Below are positions 50,252-59,905 of a stretch of 64,000 nucleotides of DNA, one piece after another. The notes beneath the pieces are model-generated. The model saw nothing but the letters and a program-made list of their open reading frames with translations. It ran no database searches and had not been told where the DNA came from. Both the position numbers and the translations under genes were made by a program. Source of the DNA: Clostridiaceae bacterium (GTDB taxonomy: Bacteria; Bacillota; Clostridia; Oscillospirales; Acutalibacteraceae); the NCBI GenBank assembly GCA_016287385.1, contig JAEEWM010000006.1, positions 1 to 64,000 on the forward strand, in the 5' to 3' direction. Each line of letters begins with the position of its first letter. The stretch's first letter is position 1.

Positions 50252-50956
50252 TTAAAAGCCCACGGTTTGCGCGATGTTTGCCACTTCTCTGCACTCGCCT
50301 TTTTCAAGGTCGGCGGGAAGCTTCAGCCCGCCAACAGACTCTCTGTGAAGCCGGTTTACGCCGAGCCCGAAAACGCCGAACATCCGCTTTATCTGATGAT
50401 ATTTTCCCTCGGTCACGGTGACGCGGGCGGTGCGTGTGCCGACGCGTTCAAGGCGCGCGGGCTTACAGACGTATCCGTCCGCCAGCGTAACGCCGTTTTC
50501 AAACGCCGATATGACGCCGCCGTCTATATCGCCGTCAAGCTCGGCGATATAACACTTTTCGATATTGCTTTTCGGCGATATACATCTGTGCGCAAAATCG
50601 CCGTCGTCGGTTATCAGCAAAAGTCCTGTGGTATCCTTATCAAGTCTGCCCACCGCCGAAAGACGGCGGTTTTTATATTTTTCGGGCACAAGATCCAAAA
50701 CCGTTTTCCGCGTTTTATCCCTTGAAGCGCAGATGATTCCCGCCGGCTTGTTAAGCATTATATAAACGAACTTTTTATAGCAAACCTCTTTTCCGCCGTA
50801 AAGCACCGTGTCGCTTCCCGGGATTATCTGAGCGGCAAAATCGCTTACAGGTTCGCCGTTTACCGAAGCAAGGCGGCGCTTAATGCCTGTCCTGACCTCG
50901 CTTCGCGATATGCCGAGCTGATTCGATATAAACTTATCCAATCTCTGCTTATCCAT
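50252..50956 (-). CDS. RsuA-family rRNA pseudouridine synthase
   Basis: Protein of 234 residues: N-terminal S4 domain ('QRLDKFISNQLGISRSEVRTGI' in part) and catalytic domain with 'VGRLDKDTTGLLLITDDG', whose aspartate is the nucleophile, then 'KCYIAELDGD' and 'GKYHQIKRMFG'. Probable target: 16S rRNA pseudouridine 516 or a near relative. The start at 50956 (GGTGAG upstream) follows directly after the DUF4830 stop; a longer ORF start at 50998 would overlap it. Confidence 0.93.
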   Translation of the reverse strand: MDKQRLDKFISNQLGISRSEVRTGIKRRLASVNGEPVSDFAAQIIPGSDTVLYGGKEVCYKKFVYIMLNKPAGIICASRDKTRKTVLDLVPEKYKNRRLSAVGRLDKDTTGLLLITDDGDFAHRCISPKSNIEKCYIAELDGDIDGGVISAFENGVTLADGYVCKPARLERVGTRTARVTVTEGKYHQIKRMFGVFGLGVNRLHRESVGGLKLPADLEKGECREVANIAQTVGF

Positions 50957-50960
50957 TTTC

Positions 50961-51407
50961 TCACCGAACGGTTTTAAGCGGAAGCATTTCGCCGTCAATA
51001 TTCCTCGACGAAATATCGCCGCCTATTACTCTGCCCTTATACACCATCAAATTTATATAATAGTCGTCGTTACAGTCTTTTCTGATTTTTCCCACCGGGT
51101 AAGTGTAAAGCGTGATTTTCGCGCCCCTGTAAGCCGAAAGGTCGTACCCGGCTTCTTTTTGCAGTAAGTTATAGTTCTCATAAACCGCCGAAAACACCGC
51201 CGGTACGGTAACGGTTTTGCTTTCGGCGCTGTTCTCATCCGGAACGAGACCCAGCGACTTTATAAACGATACGCGCTGAGCGTTGGTCTTTGCGTTTATT
51301 TGCGGATTTGCCGCCGCGTAAAACCGACCGCTTACGATTATCACCGCTAAAAGCAGTAAAAACGCCGCCGCGAGACCTTTACGGGTAACTGTAATATAAG
51401 TTTTCAA
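50961..51407 (-). CDS. DUF4830-type membrane-anchored protein
   Basis: Protein of about 148 residues: one N-terminal membrane helix and an extracytoplasmic domain with 'NAQRVSFIKSLGLVPDENSAE' (in part) and 'YENYNLLQKEAGYDLSAYRGAK' (in part), which I recognise as the DUF4830 family of Clostridia. Function unknown. The start is either TTG at 51407 (GGGTGA six bases away) or GTG at 51416. Confidence 0.75.
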   Translation of the reverse strand: MKTYITVTRKGLAAAFLLLLAVIIVSGRFYAAANPQINAKTNAQRVSFIKSLGLVPDENSAESKTVTVPAVFSAVYENYNLLQKEAGYDLSAYRGAKITLYTYPVGKIRKDCNDDYYINLMVYKGRVIGGDISSRNIDGEMLPLKTVR

Positions 51408-51450
51408 AAAAATCACCCGATATAAATATACTTGCCGCGGCGCCGTCTTA

Positions 51451-51924
51451 TTACAGATTATCTATAAGGCATACGGCGTGGGCCGCTATACCCTCGCCGC
51501 TTCCGGTGAAGCCGAGGCGCTCTTCCGTGGTCGCTTTAACGCTGACGTCTAAAACGCTCATCCCGAGCGTTTTCGCGATGTTTTCGACCATTTCTTTTCT
51601 GTACGGCAAAAGCTTCGGCGCCTGCGCTATAACGGTAACATCAATATTTATAACCCTGAAGCCGTGCTGTTTCAGCAAAACCGCAACCGCCGCCAGCAGT
51701 TTAAGCGAGCTTATATCCTTATACCGTTCATCAGTATCGGGCGCGAGCGCGCCGATATCCTCAAGCGCCGCCGCGCCGAGCAGAGCGTCGCAAACCGCGT
51801 GCAGTAAAACGTCGGCGTCGGAATGTCCGTCAAGTCCCTTTTCAAAAGGAATATCGACGCCGCCCAAAATAAGCTTTCTGCCCTCTTTAAGCCGGTGAAC
51901 GTCGTACCCGTGACCAATTCGCAT
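51451..51924 (-). CDS. ispF: 2-C-methyl-D-erythritol 2,4-cyclodiphosphate synthase
   Basis: IspF of 157 residues, forming the cyclic diphosphate in the non-mevalonate isoprenoid pathway. The metal site is '[11 protein letters not shown]' (Asp8, His10), with '[23 protein letters not shown]' in two parts and '[21 protein letters not shown]' in two parts. Three bases after ispD. GGAGG precedes the start. Confidence 0.97.
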   Translation of the reverse strand: MRIGHGYDVHRLKEGRKLILGGVDIPFEKGLDGHSDADVLLHAVCDALLGAAALEDIGALAPDTDERYKDISSLKLLAAVAVLLKQHGFRVINIDVTVIAQAPKLLPYRKEMVENIAKTLGMSVLDVSVKATTEERLGFTGSGEGIAAHAVCLIDNL

Positions 51925-51927
51925 AAA

Positions 51928-52650
51928 TCAGTCCTCCTTTAAGTAAAGCTCCGCGAGCTTTATATCGTCGGGCGTTGTGATTTTGATGTTTCTTATGTCA
52001 CCCTCAACGACAGCCACGTCGCAGCCGCCCGCTTCAAGAACCGAAGCGTCGTCTGTAAACGTTGAAATATCGTGCTCGCCCGCCGCCTTTTTATAAAGAC
52101 TTACGGTTATGCCCTGCGGCGTTTGCGCGAGATATAGCGGAGTACGGTCTACCGTTTTTGATACCCTGCCGCAGACAACTTCTTTTACCGTATCGTTCAC
52201 CTTTACGGCGCAAAGGCAGCCGTCGTGGGTATTGAGCGCCGCCGCGCAGCGCGAAATAAGCTTTTGCGATACGAGCATACGCGCCCCGTCGGACACGAGA
52301 ACTTTATCAACGCCTCCGGCGAGACGTTCGAGTCCGCGCATGACCGACTCTTGCCGCGTCGCGCCGCCGACCGTAATATCGCTCAGCTTAGTTATATTGT
52401 ATTCTTCGGCTATCTTCTGCATATCGAGCACGCTCTCCTCGCGCGTTACGAGTATGATTTCGGAAATACACCCGGAACGCTCAAAAGCAAGAAGAGTCCG
52501 CGCGATAACGGGTATGCCCGCAACCTTCATAAGCTGCTTATCCATACCGTTCATACGCGAAGACGACCCTGCCGCCACGATTATGACGGGCATTTTGCAT
52601 TCCTCGTTTTTGCAGACCTCGTATTCAAGCTTAAAAGCGGTAACGTTCAT
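51928..52650 (-). CDS. ispD: 2-C-methyl-D-erythritol 4-phosphate cytidylyltransferase
   Basis: IspD of 240 residues. Nucleotide-binding motif 'IIVAAGSSSRMNGMDKQLMKV' (in two parts), 'VLVSDGARML', 'LAQTPQGI' and 'TDDASVLEAGG' are all in family order. A short extra N terminus ('MNVTAFKLEYEVCKNEECK') precedes the usual start; the alternative ATG is right before 'PVIIVAAG'. I chose 52650 because GGTGA lies upstream. Confidence 0.95.
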   Translation of the reverse strand: MNVTAFKLEYEVCKNEECKMPVIIVAAGSSSRMNGMDKQLMKVAGIPVIARTLLAFERSGCISEIILVTREESVLDMQKIAEEYNITKLSDITVGGATRQESVMRGLERLAGGVDKVLVSDGARMLVSQKLISRCAAALNTHDGCLCAVKVNDTVKEVVCGRVSKTVDRTPLYLAQTPQGITVSLYKKAAGEHDISTFTDDASVLEAGGCDVAVVEGDIRNIKITTPDDIKLAELYLKED

Positions 52651-52666
52651 TTTCACCACACCTGAA

Positions 52667-52706
52667 AAAGACCGTGCCGTTTTGCTCAGCAAAAGGCACG
52701 GTCTTT
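52667..52706 (-). terminator. Terminator of the CD1247-like gene
   Basis: Perfect 12-base arms AAAGACCGTGCC and GGCACGGTCTTT with an inner TTTTGCT/AGCAAAA stem. It separates the CD1247-like gene from ispD. Confidence 0.85.
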
Positions 52707-52718
52707 GTAATTCACCGA

Positions 52719-53174
52719 TTATTCGGCGTCTTCCGTCTCCGTGTTTGCGGTCGCGTCCTCTGCCTCTTCGCTGCATTCTTCGCAATCGCATTCACCGTCA
52801 AAATCGAACTCTAACGGAGTTCCGCAATTCGGACAGTCAATACCGTCTTCCTCAAGCATATCTTCGTCGAGATAAATAGTATCGTGACAGTTCGGGCACT
52901 CGACCTCGTAAACCTCGTCGTCACAGCAATCGCAGTCGCCGTCACAGCAGTCGTCGTCATAAATGATATCTTCAACGGAGGAAAGATCCTCGTCCACCGC
53001 GTCTATCTGCTCGGTCAGCTCGTCAAGGCCCTCCTCTATCTCGCAGATTTCCTCGGTAATATCGCCGAGCAAATCGATAATAGCGGAAATAATTTTGCCC
53101 TCTTTTGTGTTTACGTCAAGGTCAAGACCCTCGGTAAGACCTTTGATGTAGGAAATTTTCTCGCAAATATCCAT
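52719..53174 (-). CDS. CD1247-type acidic protein with zinc ribbon
   Basis: Acidic protein of 151 residues. The N-terminal helical domain ('ICEKISYIKGLTEGLDLDV', 'ITEEICEIEEGLDELTEQID') fits the CD1247 N-terminal family. A cysteine-rich stretch ('DDCCDGDCDCCDDE') is followed by a zinc-ribbon pair 'VECPNCHDTI' and 'IDCPNCGTPL' and another acidic cysteine cluster. Role unknown, perhaps metal-related. Start at 53174 after AAGGAG. Confidence 0.8.
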   Translation of the reverse strand: MDICEKISYIKGLTEGLDLDVNTKEGKIISAIIDLLGDITEEICEIEEGLDELTEQIDAVDEDLSSVEDIIYDDDCCDGDCDCCDDEVYEVECPNCHDTIYLDEDMLEEDGIDCPNCGTPLEFDFDGECDCEECSEEAEDATANTETEDAE

Positions 53175-53199
53175 AACTTTTTTCTCCTTAAACAATTAT

Positions 53200-53757
53200 T
53201 TACGCGCGCTCCATATATTCGCCGGTTCTGGTATCTATGCGGATTACCTCGCCTTCGTTTATAAAGAGCGGAACGCGGATTTCACAGCCCGTTTCAAGCG
53301 TGGCGGGTTTGGTTGCGTTTGTGGCGGTGTTGCCCGCAAAGCCCGGCTCGGTCTTGGTTACGGTAAGCTCTACGAATGTGGGGGGCTCTACGCCGAAGAC
53401 CTTGCCCTTGTAAGCGAGAATCTTGCAAACCATATTTTCCTTCACGAACTTGAAATTATCGCCTAAGTCACTCTTGTTGATGGGAACCATCTCATAGGTT
53501 TCCTGATCCATAAAGTAATAAAGGTCGCCGTCATTATAAGAAAACTCCATATCCTTACGCTCAATATAGGCGGTCGGGAATTTCGCGGTGGGGTTATAGG
53601 ATTTTTCAACAACCGACCCGGTTATCACGTTCTTGGTTTTAGTTCTTACAAAAGCGGCGCCCTTGCCGGGTTTTACGTGCTGAAATTCAACTACCTGCAA
53701 AACCTGACCGTCTTCCTCAAAGGTTACACCGTTTCTGAAATCGCCGGCACTAATCAT
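53200..53757 (-). CDS. efp: Translation elongation factor P
   Basis: EF-P of 185 residues, which relieves ribosome stalling at polyproline. '[21 protein letters not shown]' (in two parts) contains the loop lysine, and the three OB domains and '[12 protein letters not shown]' end are complete. Start at 53757 with GGAGG eight bases away. Confidence 0.97.
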   Translation of the reverse strand: MISAGDFRNGVTFEEDGQVLQVVEFQHVKPGKGAAFVRTKTKNVITGSVVEKSYNPTAKFPTAYIERKDMEFSYNDGDLYYFMDQETYEMVPINKSDLGDNFKFVKENMVCKILAYKGKVFGVEPPTFVELTVTKTEPGFAGNTATNATKPATLETGCEIRVPLFINEGEVIRIDTRTGEYMERA

Positions 53758-53877
53758 ATTATTATCCTCCAATAATAAAATATTATTTACATAAAAAGTA
53801 TAAAGCCAAAACGCCTGTTTGTCAAGCAAATTAAACCGTTATTGCACAACAAAATGTGAAACGTGACGCGGTTTTGA

Positions 53878-54522
53878 CTATATGTTGAAAATCTTCTTGA
53901 TATTTTTAATCGTGCCGAGCACCAGAATATGCTTATCGTGGGTCAGCACCATATCGGGAGTAATCTGCATATTAAGCCCCGATTCTTCCTTTACCGCCAT
54001 TATGTTAAGACCGTGCTTACGGCGCACGGCGAGTTGTTCGATGGTTTTGCCCTCCCACTCGTCGGGTATCGTGACCTCGAAAATGGAGTGCTCGTCGTCA
54101 AGCCGGATGTAATCGAAAACATGGTTTGAAGTAAAGCATACGGCAGTCCATGTCGCAAGCTGTTTTTCCGGGTAAACCGTTTCATCCGCGCCGTTGCGGA
54201 GCAGGAATTTTTCGTGAACGTCGTCCACGGCTCTCGCGACGACCGCCTTGGCGCCGAGTTCTTTAAGGAGAGACACGGTTTGAAGCGAATCGGCAAAATC
54301 CTTAATGGTAACTATGCAGACGTCGTAATCTTCAACACCGAGCGACCGCAACAGTTCAACATCGGTGCTGTTGCCTATCTGTGCGCGCGTTACCACCGGC
54401 AAAATCGCATTGATACGCTCCTCGTGGATATCAAGCGCCATTACCTCGTGTTTCAGTTCGCACAGCTTCTGCGCCACATTGGTACCGAATCTGCCGAGTC
54501 CTATAAGTAATACGGTTTTCAT
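53878..54522 (-). CDS. ktrA: KtrA/TrkA-type potassium channel regulatory subunit
   Basis: Cytoplasmic gating ring protein of 214 residues: RCK_N Rossmann fold 'VLLIGLGRFGTNVA' with acidic 'ALDIHEE' and a C-terminal RCK_C ('GKTIEQLAVRRKHGLNIMAV' in part). It binds nucleotides and gates the KtrB-like channel encoded ten bases upstream. Last gene of a four-gene potassium operon. Confidence 0.92.
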   Translation of the reverse strand: MKTVLLIGLGRFGTNVAQKLCELKHEVMALDIHEERINAILPVVTRAQIGNSTDVELLRSLGVEDYDVCIVTIKDFADSLQTVSLLKELGAKAVVARAVDDVHEKFLLRNGADETVYPEKQLATWTAVCFTSNHVFDYIRLDDEHSIFEVTIPDEWEGKTIEQLAVRRKHGLNIMAVKEESGLNMQITPDMVLTHDKHILVLGTIKNIKKIFNI

Positions 54523-54531
54523 AATTCACCA

Positions 54532-55857
54532 TCACCCCACGGTTATTTTTTCAAGCGGCAGTTTTGCGCCTGTAAGCGATGACCTCGCCGCCGCGAAAAT
54601 CACCGTCAGTCCGCCTACCCTGCCGATATACATAAGCAGTATGATTACTGTTTTTGAAATTGAAGAAAGCGAAGTTGTAATACCGGTGGACAGTCCCACC
54701 GTGCCTATCGCGGACGCCGTTTCAAAAAGGCACTTCTGAAGCGGAAGCCCGTCGACAAGACTGATCGTTATGCCGCCCGCCAGAAAAAGCGTTACGTACA
54801 TCATAAGCACCGCCGCCGCGGTTTTTACGTTATCGTCGTCTATCCTGCGGTTTATCACCTGAACATCCTGTTTACGGGAAAAAACGCTGAAACATGAGAA
54901 AAGCATTACCGCGACCGTTGTAACCTTCATACCGCCCGCCGTAGAGCCGGGCGCGCCGCCGATAAGCATAAATACTATCATCAGCATAAGCGAAGCTCCG
55001 CTAAGGCGTGAAAAATCAACCGTGTTGAAGCCGGCGGTTCTGAGCGTGACGGACTGGAAAAGTGACGCCAGCACCCGGTCCTTTGCCGCGAATCCCGAAA
55101 ACTCCGCAAAATAGAAAAATAACGCGGGAATTATTATGAATATCGCCGTAAAAAGAAGAATTATTCTGCTTTGAAGCGAATATTTTCTTATCTTTACGCC
55201 GTGCTCCTTAACGTCCTTCCAGGTGGCGAACCCTATACCTCCGATAATTATAAGAAGCATGATAACGGTATTAACCGCTACGTTGCCGACAAACGAAGTA
55301 AGTGAAGAAAATTCACCGGTCTTACCCATTACGTCAAACCCCGCGTTGCAAAACGCCGATATTGCGTGAAAAAGCGAATACCATATACCCTTAAATCCGA
55401 ATTTGCCGCAAAAGACGGGCATTAAGGCGAGCGCGCCCGCGAGTTCTATCGAAAGCGCGGTAATCAGGACAAACCGCGTAAACTTCATAATGCCGCCGAG
55501 CCGCGGAGCCGAAATCGAGTCCTGCATAAAACTGCGGCCGAGCAACCCTATGCGCTTACCCGAAATGCGCGACAGACTGACGGCCACCGTTACGACGCCC
55601 ATACCGCCTATCTGAATCAGAAGCAGTATCACCGCCTGACCGAACGCCGACCAGTAAGTCGCCGTATCATAGGTTACAAGTCCGGTAACACAGGTGGCTG
55701 AGGTTGCCGTGAAGGCGGCGTTTATAAACGGAGTCCAGTCGCCGGAGCTTGACGATACAGGCAGCATGAGAATAAATGTCGCCAGAAGGATAACGCCGGC
55801 AAAACCGAGTATTATTATGCGCGAGGATGTCAGTTTGAATTTACGTGTTGTACGCAC
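54532..55857 (-). CDS. ktrB: KtrB-type potassium uptake membrane subunit
   Basis: SKT-family channel of 441 residues with four membrane-pore-membrane repeats. Filter-like segments: 'TSATCVTGLVT', 'FCNAGFDVMG', 'LRTAGFNTVD' and 'IGTVGLSTGIT', each with its glycine. It pairs with the downstream KtrA. About 21 bases after the TrkH-like gene. Confidence 0.93.
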   Translation of the reverse strand: MRTTRKFKLTSSRIIILGFAGVILLATFILMLPVSSSSGDWTPFINAAFTATSATCVTGLVTYDTATYWSAFGQAVILLLIQIGGMGVVTVAVSLSRISGKRIGLLGRSFMQDSISAPRLGGIMKFTRFVLITALSIELAGALALMPVFCGKFGFKGIWYSLFHAISAFCNAGFDVMGKTGEFSSLTSFVGNVAVNTVIMLLIIIGGIGFATWKDVKEHGVKIRKYSLQSRIILLFTAIFIIIPALFFYFAEFSGFAAKDRVLASLFQSVTLRTAGFNTVDFSRLSGASLMLMIVFMLIGGAPGSTAGGMKVTTVAVMLFSCFSVFSRKQDVQVINRRIDDDNVKTAAAVLMMYVTLFLAGGITISLVDGLPLQKCLFETASAIGTVGLSTGITTSLSSISKTVIILLMYIGRVGGLTVIFAAARSSLTGAKLPLEKITVG

Positions 55858-55878
55858 AGTTTCACCGTCCAGTAACAG

Positions 55879-57321
55879 TTATTTTTTCCATACAGATGGA
55901 GAAAAAGCGATTATTATCGGGAATATTTCAAGCCGCCCGAGCAGCATTGCAAACGATAAGACAATTTTTGAAAAACCGCTGTACGCGGCATAATTGAGCG
56001 TAGGTCCGACACGGGCGAAACCGGGTCCGATATTATTGAAGCACGCCGCGGTCGCCGAAAAGTTGGTCTCAATACCGAAGGACTCAAAAGATATGAGCAG
56101 GAAAGCCGATACAAAGCAGATTACATATATTGCGAAATAGTGACTTACGCCGTCTATGGTGCCTTCATCAACCTTTCTTCCCTCGAAATGGATGGTGTTC
56201 ACCGCGCGGGGATGAAGCAAACGGTTTATTTCGCGTGAAATTATTTTGAAAAGCATAATAACGCGTGAAACTTTAAGACCGCCGCCGGTAGAGCCCGCGC
56301 AGGAGCCGATAAACATAAGAATGAGCAGAATCGCTTTTGAAATACCGCCCCATGTATCAAAATCGGCGGTTGCAAAGCCGGTTGTGGTCATAACCGAGGA
56401 AACCTGGAAAAACGAGTGTCTCGACGAAGTCGCCAAACGGCTGTAAATACCGAGATTGTTGACGGTGACAATCACCGTACTCACAAGCATAATAGTGATA
56501 TAACCCCAAAGCTCGGAGCTTTTAAGCACATCCTTAAACTTGCGCATAAGAACAAGATAGTAAATATTGAAATTTATTCCGAAAAGCATCATAAAGACGC
56601 CTATTACCCACTGGCAGTAGGGACTGTACGAGGTAATGCTGTCGCTCTTTATACCAAAGCCGCCGGTGCCCGCCGTGCCGAACGAATGAACGACACTGTC
56701 AAACACGGGCATGCCGCCGCAGATAAGCATTATTATTTCAAGCAGCGTGATTGCGACGTATATAAGGTAAAGTATTTTAGCGGTATCCTTGATTTTAGGG
56801 ACGAGCTTACCGACCGCCGGTCCCGGAACCTCGGCTTTGAGTATATGGATGGAGCGGTCCGTTATATTCGGGATTATCGCCATTACAAAAACGAGAAAGC
56901 CCATACCGCCGATAAAATGCGTAAAACTGCGCCAGAACAGCATACCCTTTGGCAGACGTTCTATATCGGTAAGAATGGAAGCGCCTGTCGTTGTAAAGCC
57001 GCTGACCGTTTCAAAAAACGCGTCTGTATAGGAGGGAATATTGCCGGAAAGCTTAAAGGGCAACGCGCCGATAAGCGATATAAGTATCCACGCCCCCGCC
57101 ACGATGGCAAAGCCCTCTTTCGCGTAAATCACGTGACTGTGCCGCTGAGTAAGCAGCATAAGTATTCCGCCGACGGCGGCGGCAAAAACGACAGTCAGTG
57201 CAAAAATCGCCGCGCTGAAAAATTCGGAATAAACAAGCGACACAAACAGCGGCAACACAAGCAATACGCCCTCAACAACGGCGATTTTGCCAAGCGTGTT
57301 AAAAACTGCTTTAACATTCAT
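55879..57321 (-). CDS. trkH: TrkH-family potassium uptake membrane subunit
   Basis: SKT-family channel of 480 residues, longer N terminus with two extra helices as in TrkH. Filter segments 'SGFTTTGAS', 'GTAGTGGFGI', 'MTTTGFATAD' and 'NNIGPGFARVGP'. It is nine bases after the TrkA gene. Its presence beside a KtrB-type gene gives two channels in one operon. Confidence 0.93.
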   Translation of the reverse strand: MNVKAVFNTLGKIAVVEGVLLVLPLFVSLVYSEFFSAAIFALTVVFAAAVGGILMLLTQRHSHVIYAKEGFAIVAGAWILISLIGALPFKLSGNIPSYTDAFFETVSGFTTTGASILTDIERLPKGMLFWRSFTHFIGGMGFLVFVMAIIPNITDRSIHILKAEVPGPAVGKLVPKIKDTAKILYLIYVAITLLEIIMLICGGMPVFDSVVHSFGTAGTGGFGIKSDSITSYSPYCQWVIGVFMMLFGINFNIYYLVLMRKFKDVLKSSELWGYITIMLVSTVIVTVNNLGIYSRLATSSRHSFFQVSSVMTTTGFATADFDTWGGISKAILLILMFIGSCAGSTGGGLKVSRVIMLFKIISREINRLLHPRAVNTIHFEGRKVDEGTIDGVSHYFAIYVICFVSAFLLISFESFGIETNFSATAACFNNIGPGFARVGPTLNYAAYSGFSKIVLSFAMLLGRLEIFPIIIAFSPSVWKK

Positions 57322-57329
57322 AACAAAGA

Positions 57330-58688
57330 TTACCTCATTATATCGGAGAGATCGTTGAGCACGGTATTCGCGGCGATAACTATCACCTTATCGCCCGCTT
57401 TGATAACCTCGTCGCCGGAAGGAATAATCGCCTTACGCCTGCGGATAATGCCGGAGACAAGTATATTTTCTTTCAATTTCAGATCTTTAAGCGGAATATT
57501 CTGATACTCGAAATCCACAGCCACGTTGAATTCCGCCGCCTCAACCTTGCCGTCCATAAGCTTGTAAAGCGTTTCGACGTTGCTTCCCGCGGAATTTGCT
57601 ACGGCGCGGGCGTAACGGGAAATAATACCGCTTACCGTCTGCTTGGGCGTTACCACGCAGTCAAGCCCCAGCTTTTCCGCCATATCTGAAAGCTCTACGC
57701 CGTTTACCTTGGCGATGACCTTTTTGACCTGTTTGGACGACGCGAATATCGAAACCAGTATGTTTTCTTCGTCCATACCGGTAAGCGCGACGAAAGAATC
57801 GGACGCGGTAAGCCCCTCTGAAAGCAAAAGCTCCCTGTCCGCGCCGTCGCCGCATATTATGCGCGCTTTCGGCAATAAATCGGAAAGCGTTTCGCATCGC
57901 GCGCGGTTACTGTCTATTATCTTTACGGTATTACCCGAGCCGATAAGCATTTTTGAAAGGTAGTAGGCAATTCTGCCGCCGCCGAGTATCATTACGTCGC
58001 GTACGCTCTTTTGCAGAATGCCGAGCATTTTGAGAAGCTTCTGTATCTCCGCGGGGTCGGCGGTAATACCTATGCGGTCGCCGCTTTCGAGGACAAAATT
58101 ACCGTCGGGTATAAACACCTTGTCTTCGCGCTGTACCACGCAGATAAGATAATTCGCCTGAAACTTTTTCCTCAGGTCGCTGAGCTTCATTCCGATTATG
58201 GGACTGTTATCGCGAAGCAGAAGCTCCGCCATTTCAAAATTCCTGCGGGAAAAGGTTTCAACGTTTACCGCCGCCGGAAATTTAAGTATATTGAATATTT
58301 CCTGGGCGACAAGATACTCCGGATTAAAAATCAAAGAAAGCTCTATCTGCTGCTTTATGTATCCGAGACTCTTGTCGTTATACTCGGGGTTGCGTACACG
58401 CGCCACCGTATGCTTTGCGCCCATTTTTTTGGCTATGATACAACTCAGCATATTCAGTTCATCCGAACCGGTAACGGCAATAAACATATCCGCCTCTTCA
58501 ATGCCCGCTTCGGTCAAAGTATTATAATCGGCACCGTTTGAGCAAAGGCACATTATGTCGTATATATCCCGTATTTCTTCGATAGCTTCAAGACGGTTGT
58601 CTATGGCGATAACGTCATGCCCCTCGCTCACAAGACTCTCGATTGCGGCTACTCCGGTTTTGCCGCAACCGGTCACAATTATCTTCAT
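57330..58688 (-). CDS. trkA: TrkA potassium transport regulator, two RCK units
   Basis: Protein of 452 residues made of two RCK_N/RCK_C units: 'IIVTGCGKTGVAAIES' begins the first and 'VMILGGGRIAYYLSK' the second, with RCK_C domains near 145-220 and 370-450. It gates the adjacent TrkH channel. First gene of the operon; a TATAAT lies about 35 bases before the start without a clear -35. Confidence 0.93.
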   Translation of the reverse strand: MKIIVTGCGKTGVAAIESLVSEGHDVIAIDNRLEAIEEIRDIYDIMCLCSNGADYNTLTEAGIEEADMFIAVTGSDELNMLSCIIAKKMGAKHTVARVRNPEYNDKSLGYIKQQIELSLIFNPEYLVAQEIFNILKFPAAVNVETFSRRNFEMAELLLRDNSPIIGMKLSDLRKKFQANYLICVVQREDKVFIPDGNFVLESGDRIGITADPAEIQKLLKMLGILQKSVRDVMILGGGRIAYYLSKMLIGSGNTVKIIDSNRARCETLSDLLPKARIICGDGADRELLLSEGLTASDSFVALTGMDEENILVSIFASSKQVKKVIAKVNGVELSDMAEKLGLDCVVTPKQTVSGIISRYARAVANSAGSNVETLYKLMDGKVEAAEFNVAVDFEYQNIPLKDLKLKENILVSGIIRRRKAIIPSGDEVIKAGDKVIVIAANTVLNDLSDIMR

Positions 58689-58773
58689 AAGACCTTCTCC
58701 AAAAACATATTTAATTTATTATACTACACTTTTTTATAATTTTCCACACCTATTTGCAAAATCGGTAAAATTG

Positions 58774-58802
58774 TTGACATAAATTCAAATAATCGGTATA
58801 AT
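58774..58802 (+). promoter_or_regulatory. Consensus sigma-A promoter of the LCP gene
   Basis: TTGACA (58774-58779), 17-base spacer, TATAAT (58797-58802), 49 bases before the start codon. Confidence 0.87.
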
Positions 58803-58850
58803 TGTTTCAACCGGACGGTCTCATTTTTATTATCTCACGGGAGCTTTATA

Positions 58851-59864
58851 ATGAAAAAATTTCTTAAAATTCTGATAATTGTTTTATCCGTAATTATCGT
58901 TTTGCTTATAATCGCCATATCCACCCTCGCAATACTTAACAGCATGGGTAAAAAAGCGTTTCACAAGAACGATACGAACATCGTAAACAAAAACGTGACA
59001 ACCGAGGACGGCGGCATTGTCTACAAGGGCGAGAGATATAAGCTCAATCCCGACGTTATCGCGCTTTTGCTTATCGGCGTTGATAAAGGCAACGTCAACG
59101 AGGATATGAGCGTGGGCGTAAACGGTCAGGCGGATACCCTGCTCGTCGCCGTGATCGACACTAAATCAAGAGCGGTAACCGTAATACCGATATCGAGGGA
59201 AACACTGGTCGATGTCAACCAGTATACCACAAACGGCAACTATTCCGGCGTATCAAACAAACAGATATGCCTTGCATACGCTTACGGTGACAGTGTGGAG
59301 CAAAGCAGTGAAAATGTGCTCCTGTCCGTAAGTCGCGTCCTGTTCGGCATAAATATAAGTTCCTACGTTACAATGGACCTTAACGCGCTCGAAAAGCTTT
59401 CAAACGCGGTCGGCTCCATGGAGGTCGCGGTAAATGAAGACTACTACGATACCGATACCGGCATACGATACAAGGCGGGCTCCACAATAAAGGTAAAGGG
59501 CAAAAGCGCCGTAAACTATGTGCACTGGCGCACCGACGACGTCGACGCCAACAACTACAGAATGGAGCGCCAGCAAAGCTTTATGACTGCGTTTATGAAC
59601 AAAGCCGGAAATCAGATATCGGATAACTTTTCAAAGGTTATAACCTACTATAATCTTATGAAGCCCTACGTTTCAACGAATATAACGCTTTCGCAGACAA
59701 CGTATCTTACCACTTCGTGTCTGCGCATAAACCTCGGCAACGCCATAAAATTCGTAAAAATACCGGGTGAAACCTTCTTAAAGGACGGATATTCCGCATT
59801 CAAGCCCGATTACGACGCGCTGACAGACATAGTGATAGACGCGTTTTATACGAAGATTTCGTAA
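58851..59864 (+). CDS. LytR-CpsA-Psr (LCP) family protein
   Basis: Membrane-anchored phosphotransferase of 337 residues that attaches glycopolymers to peptidoglycan. One N-terminal helix, then the LCP domain with 'ALLLIGVDKG', 'TLLVAVIDTKSRAVTVIPISRET' (in two parts), and 'NYVHWRTDDVDANNYRMERQQ' (in two parts), which carries the conserved arginines. GGGAGC precedes the start. It is a single gene with its own promoter and terminator. Confidence 0.93.
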   Translation: MKKFLKILIIVLSVIIVLLIIAISTLAILNSMGKKAFHKNDTNIVNKNVTTEDGGIVYKGERYKLNPDVIALLLIGVDKGNVNEDMSVGVNGQADTLLVAVIDTKSRAVTVIPISRETLVDVNQYTTNGNYSGVSNKQICLAYAYGDSVEQSSENVLLSVSRVLFGINISSYVTMDLNALEKLSNAVGSMEVAVNEDYYDTDTGIRYKAGSTIKVKGKSAVNYVHWRTDDVDANNYRMERQQSFMTAFMNKAGNQISDNFSKVITYYNLMKPYVSTNITLSQTTYLTTSCLRINLGNAIKFVKIPGETFLKDGYSAFKPDYDALTDIVIDAFYTKIS

Positions 59865-59875
59865 AAAAATGTTTT

Positions 59876-59904
59876 AAGCCGCGAACGCCGTTCGCGGCTT
59901 TTAG
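59876..59904. terminator. Terminator between LCP and punA genes
   Basis: AAGCCGCGAAC (59876-59886) and GTTCGCGGCTT (59890-59900), then TTAG; flanked by AAAACATT on the other side, so useful to both convergent genes. Confidence 0.82.
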
Positions 59905-59905
59905 T

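Noticed and set aside
52109-52879. Plus-strand ORF of 256 residues opposite ispD
   Set aside because: Shadow of ispD and of the CD1247-like gene; it crosses the terminator at 52667-52706 and is rich in Ser, Thr and Arg.
56416-57504. Plus-strand ORF of 362 residues opposite trkH/trkA
   Set aside because: It is antisense to two well-supported genes; the translation is rich in Lys, His and Arg and shows no family features.
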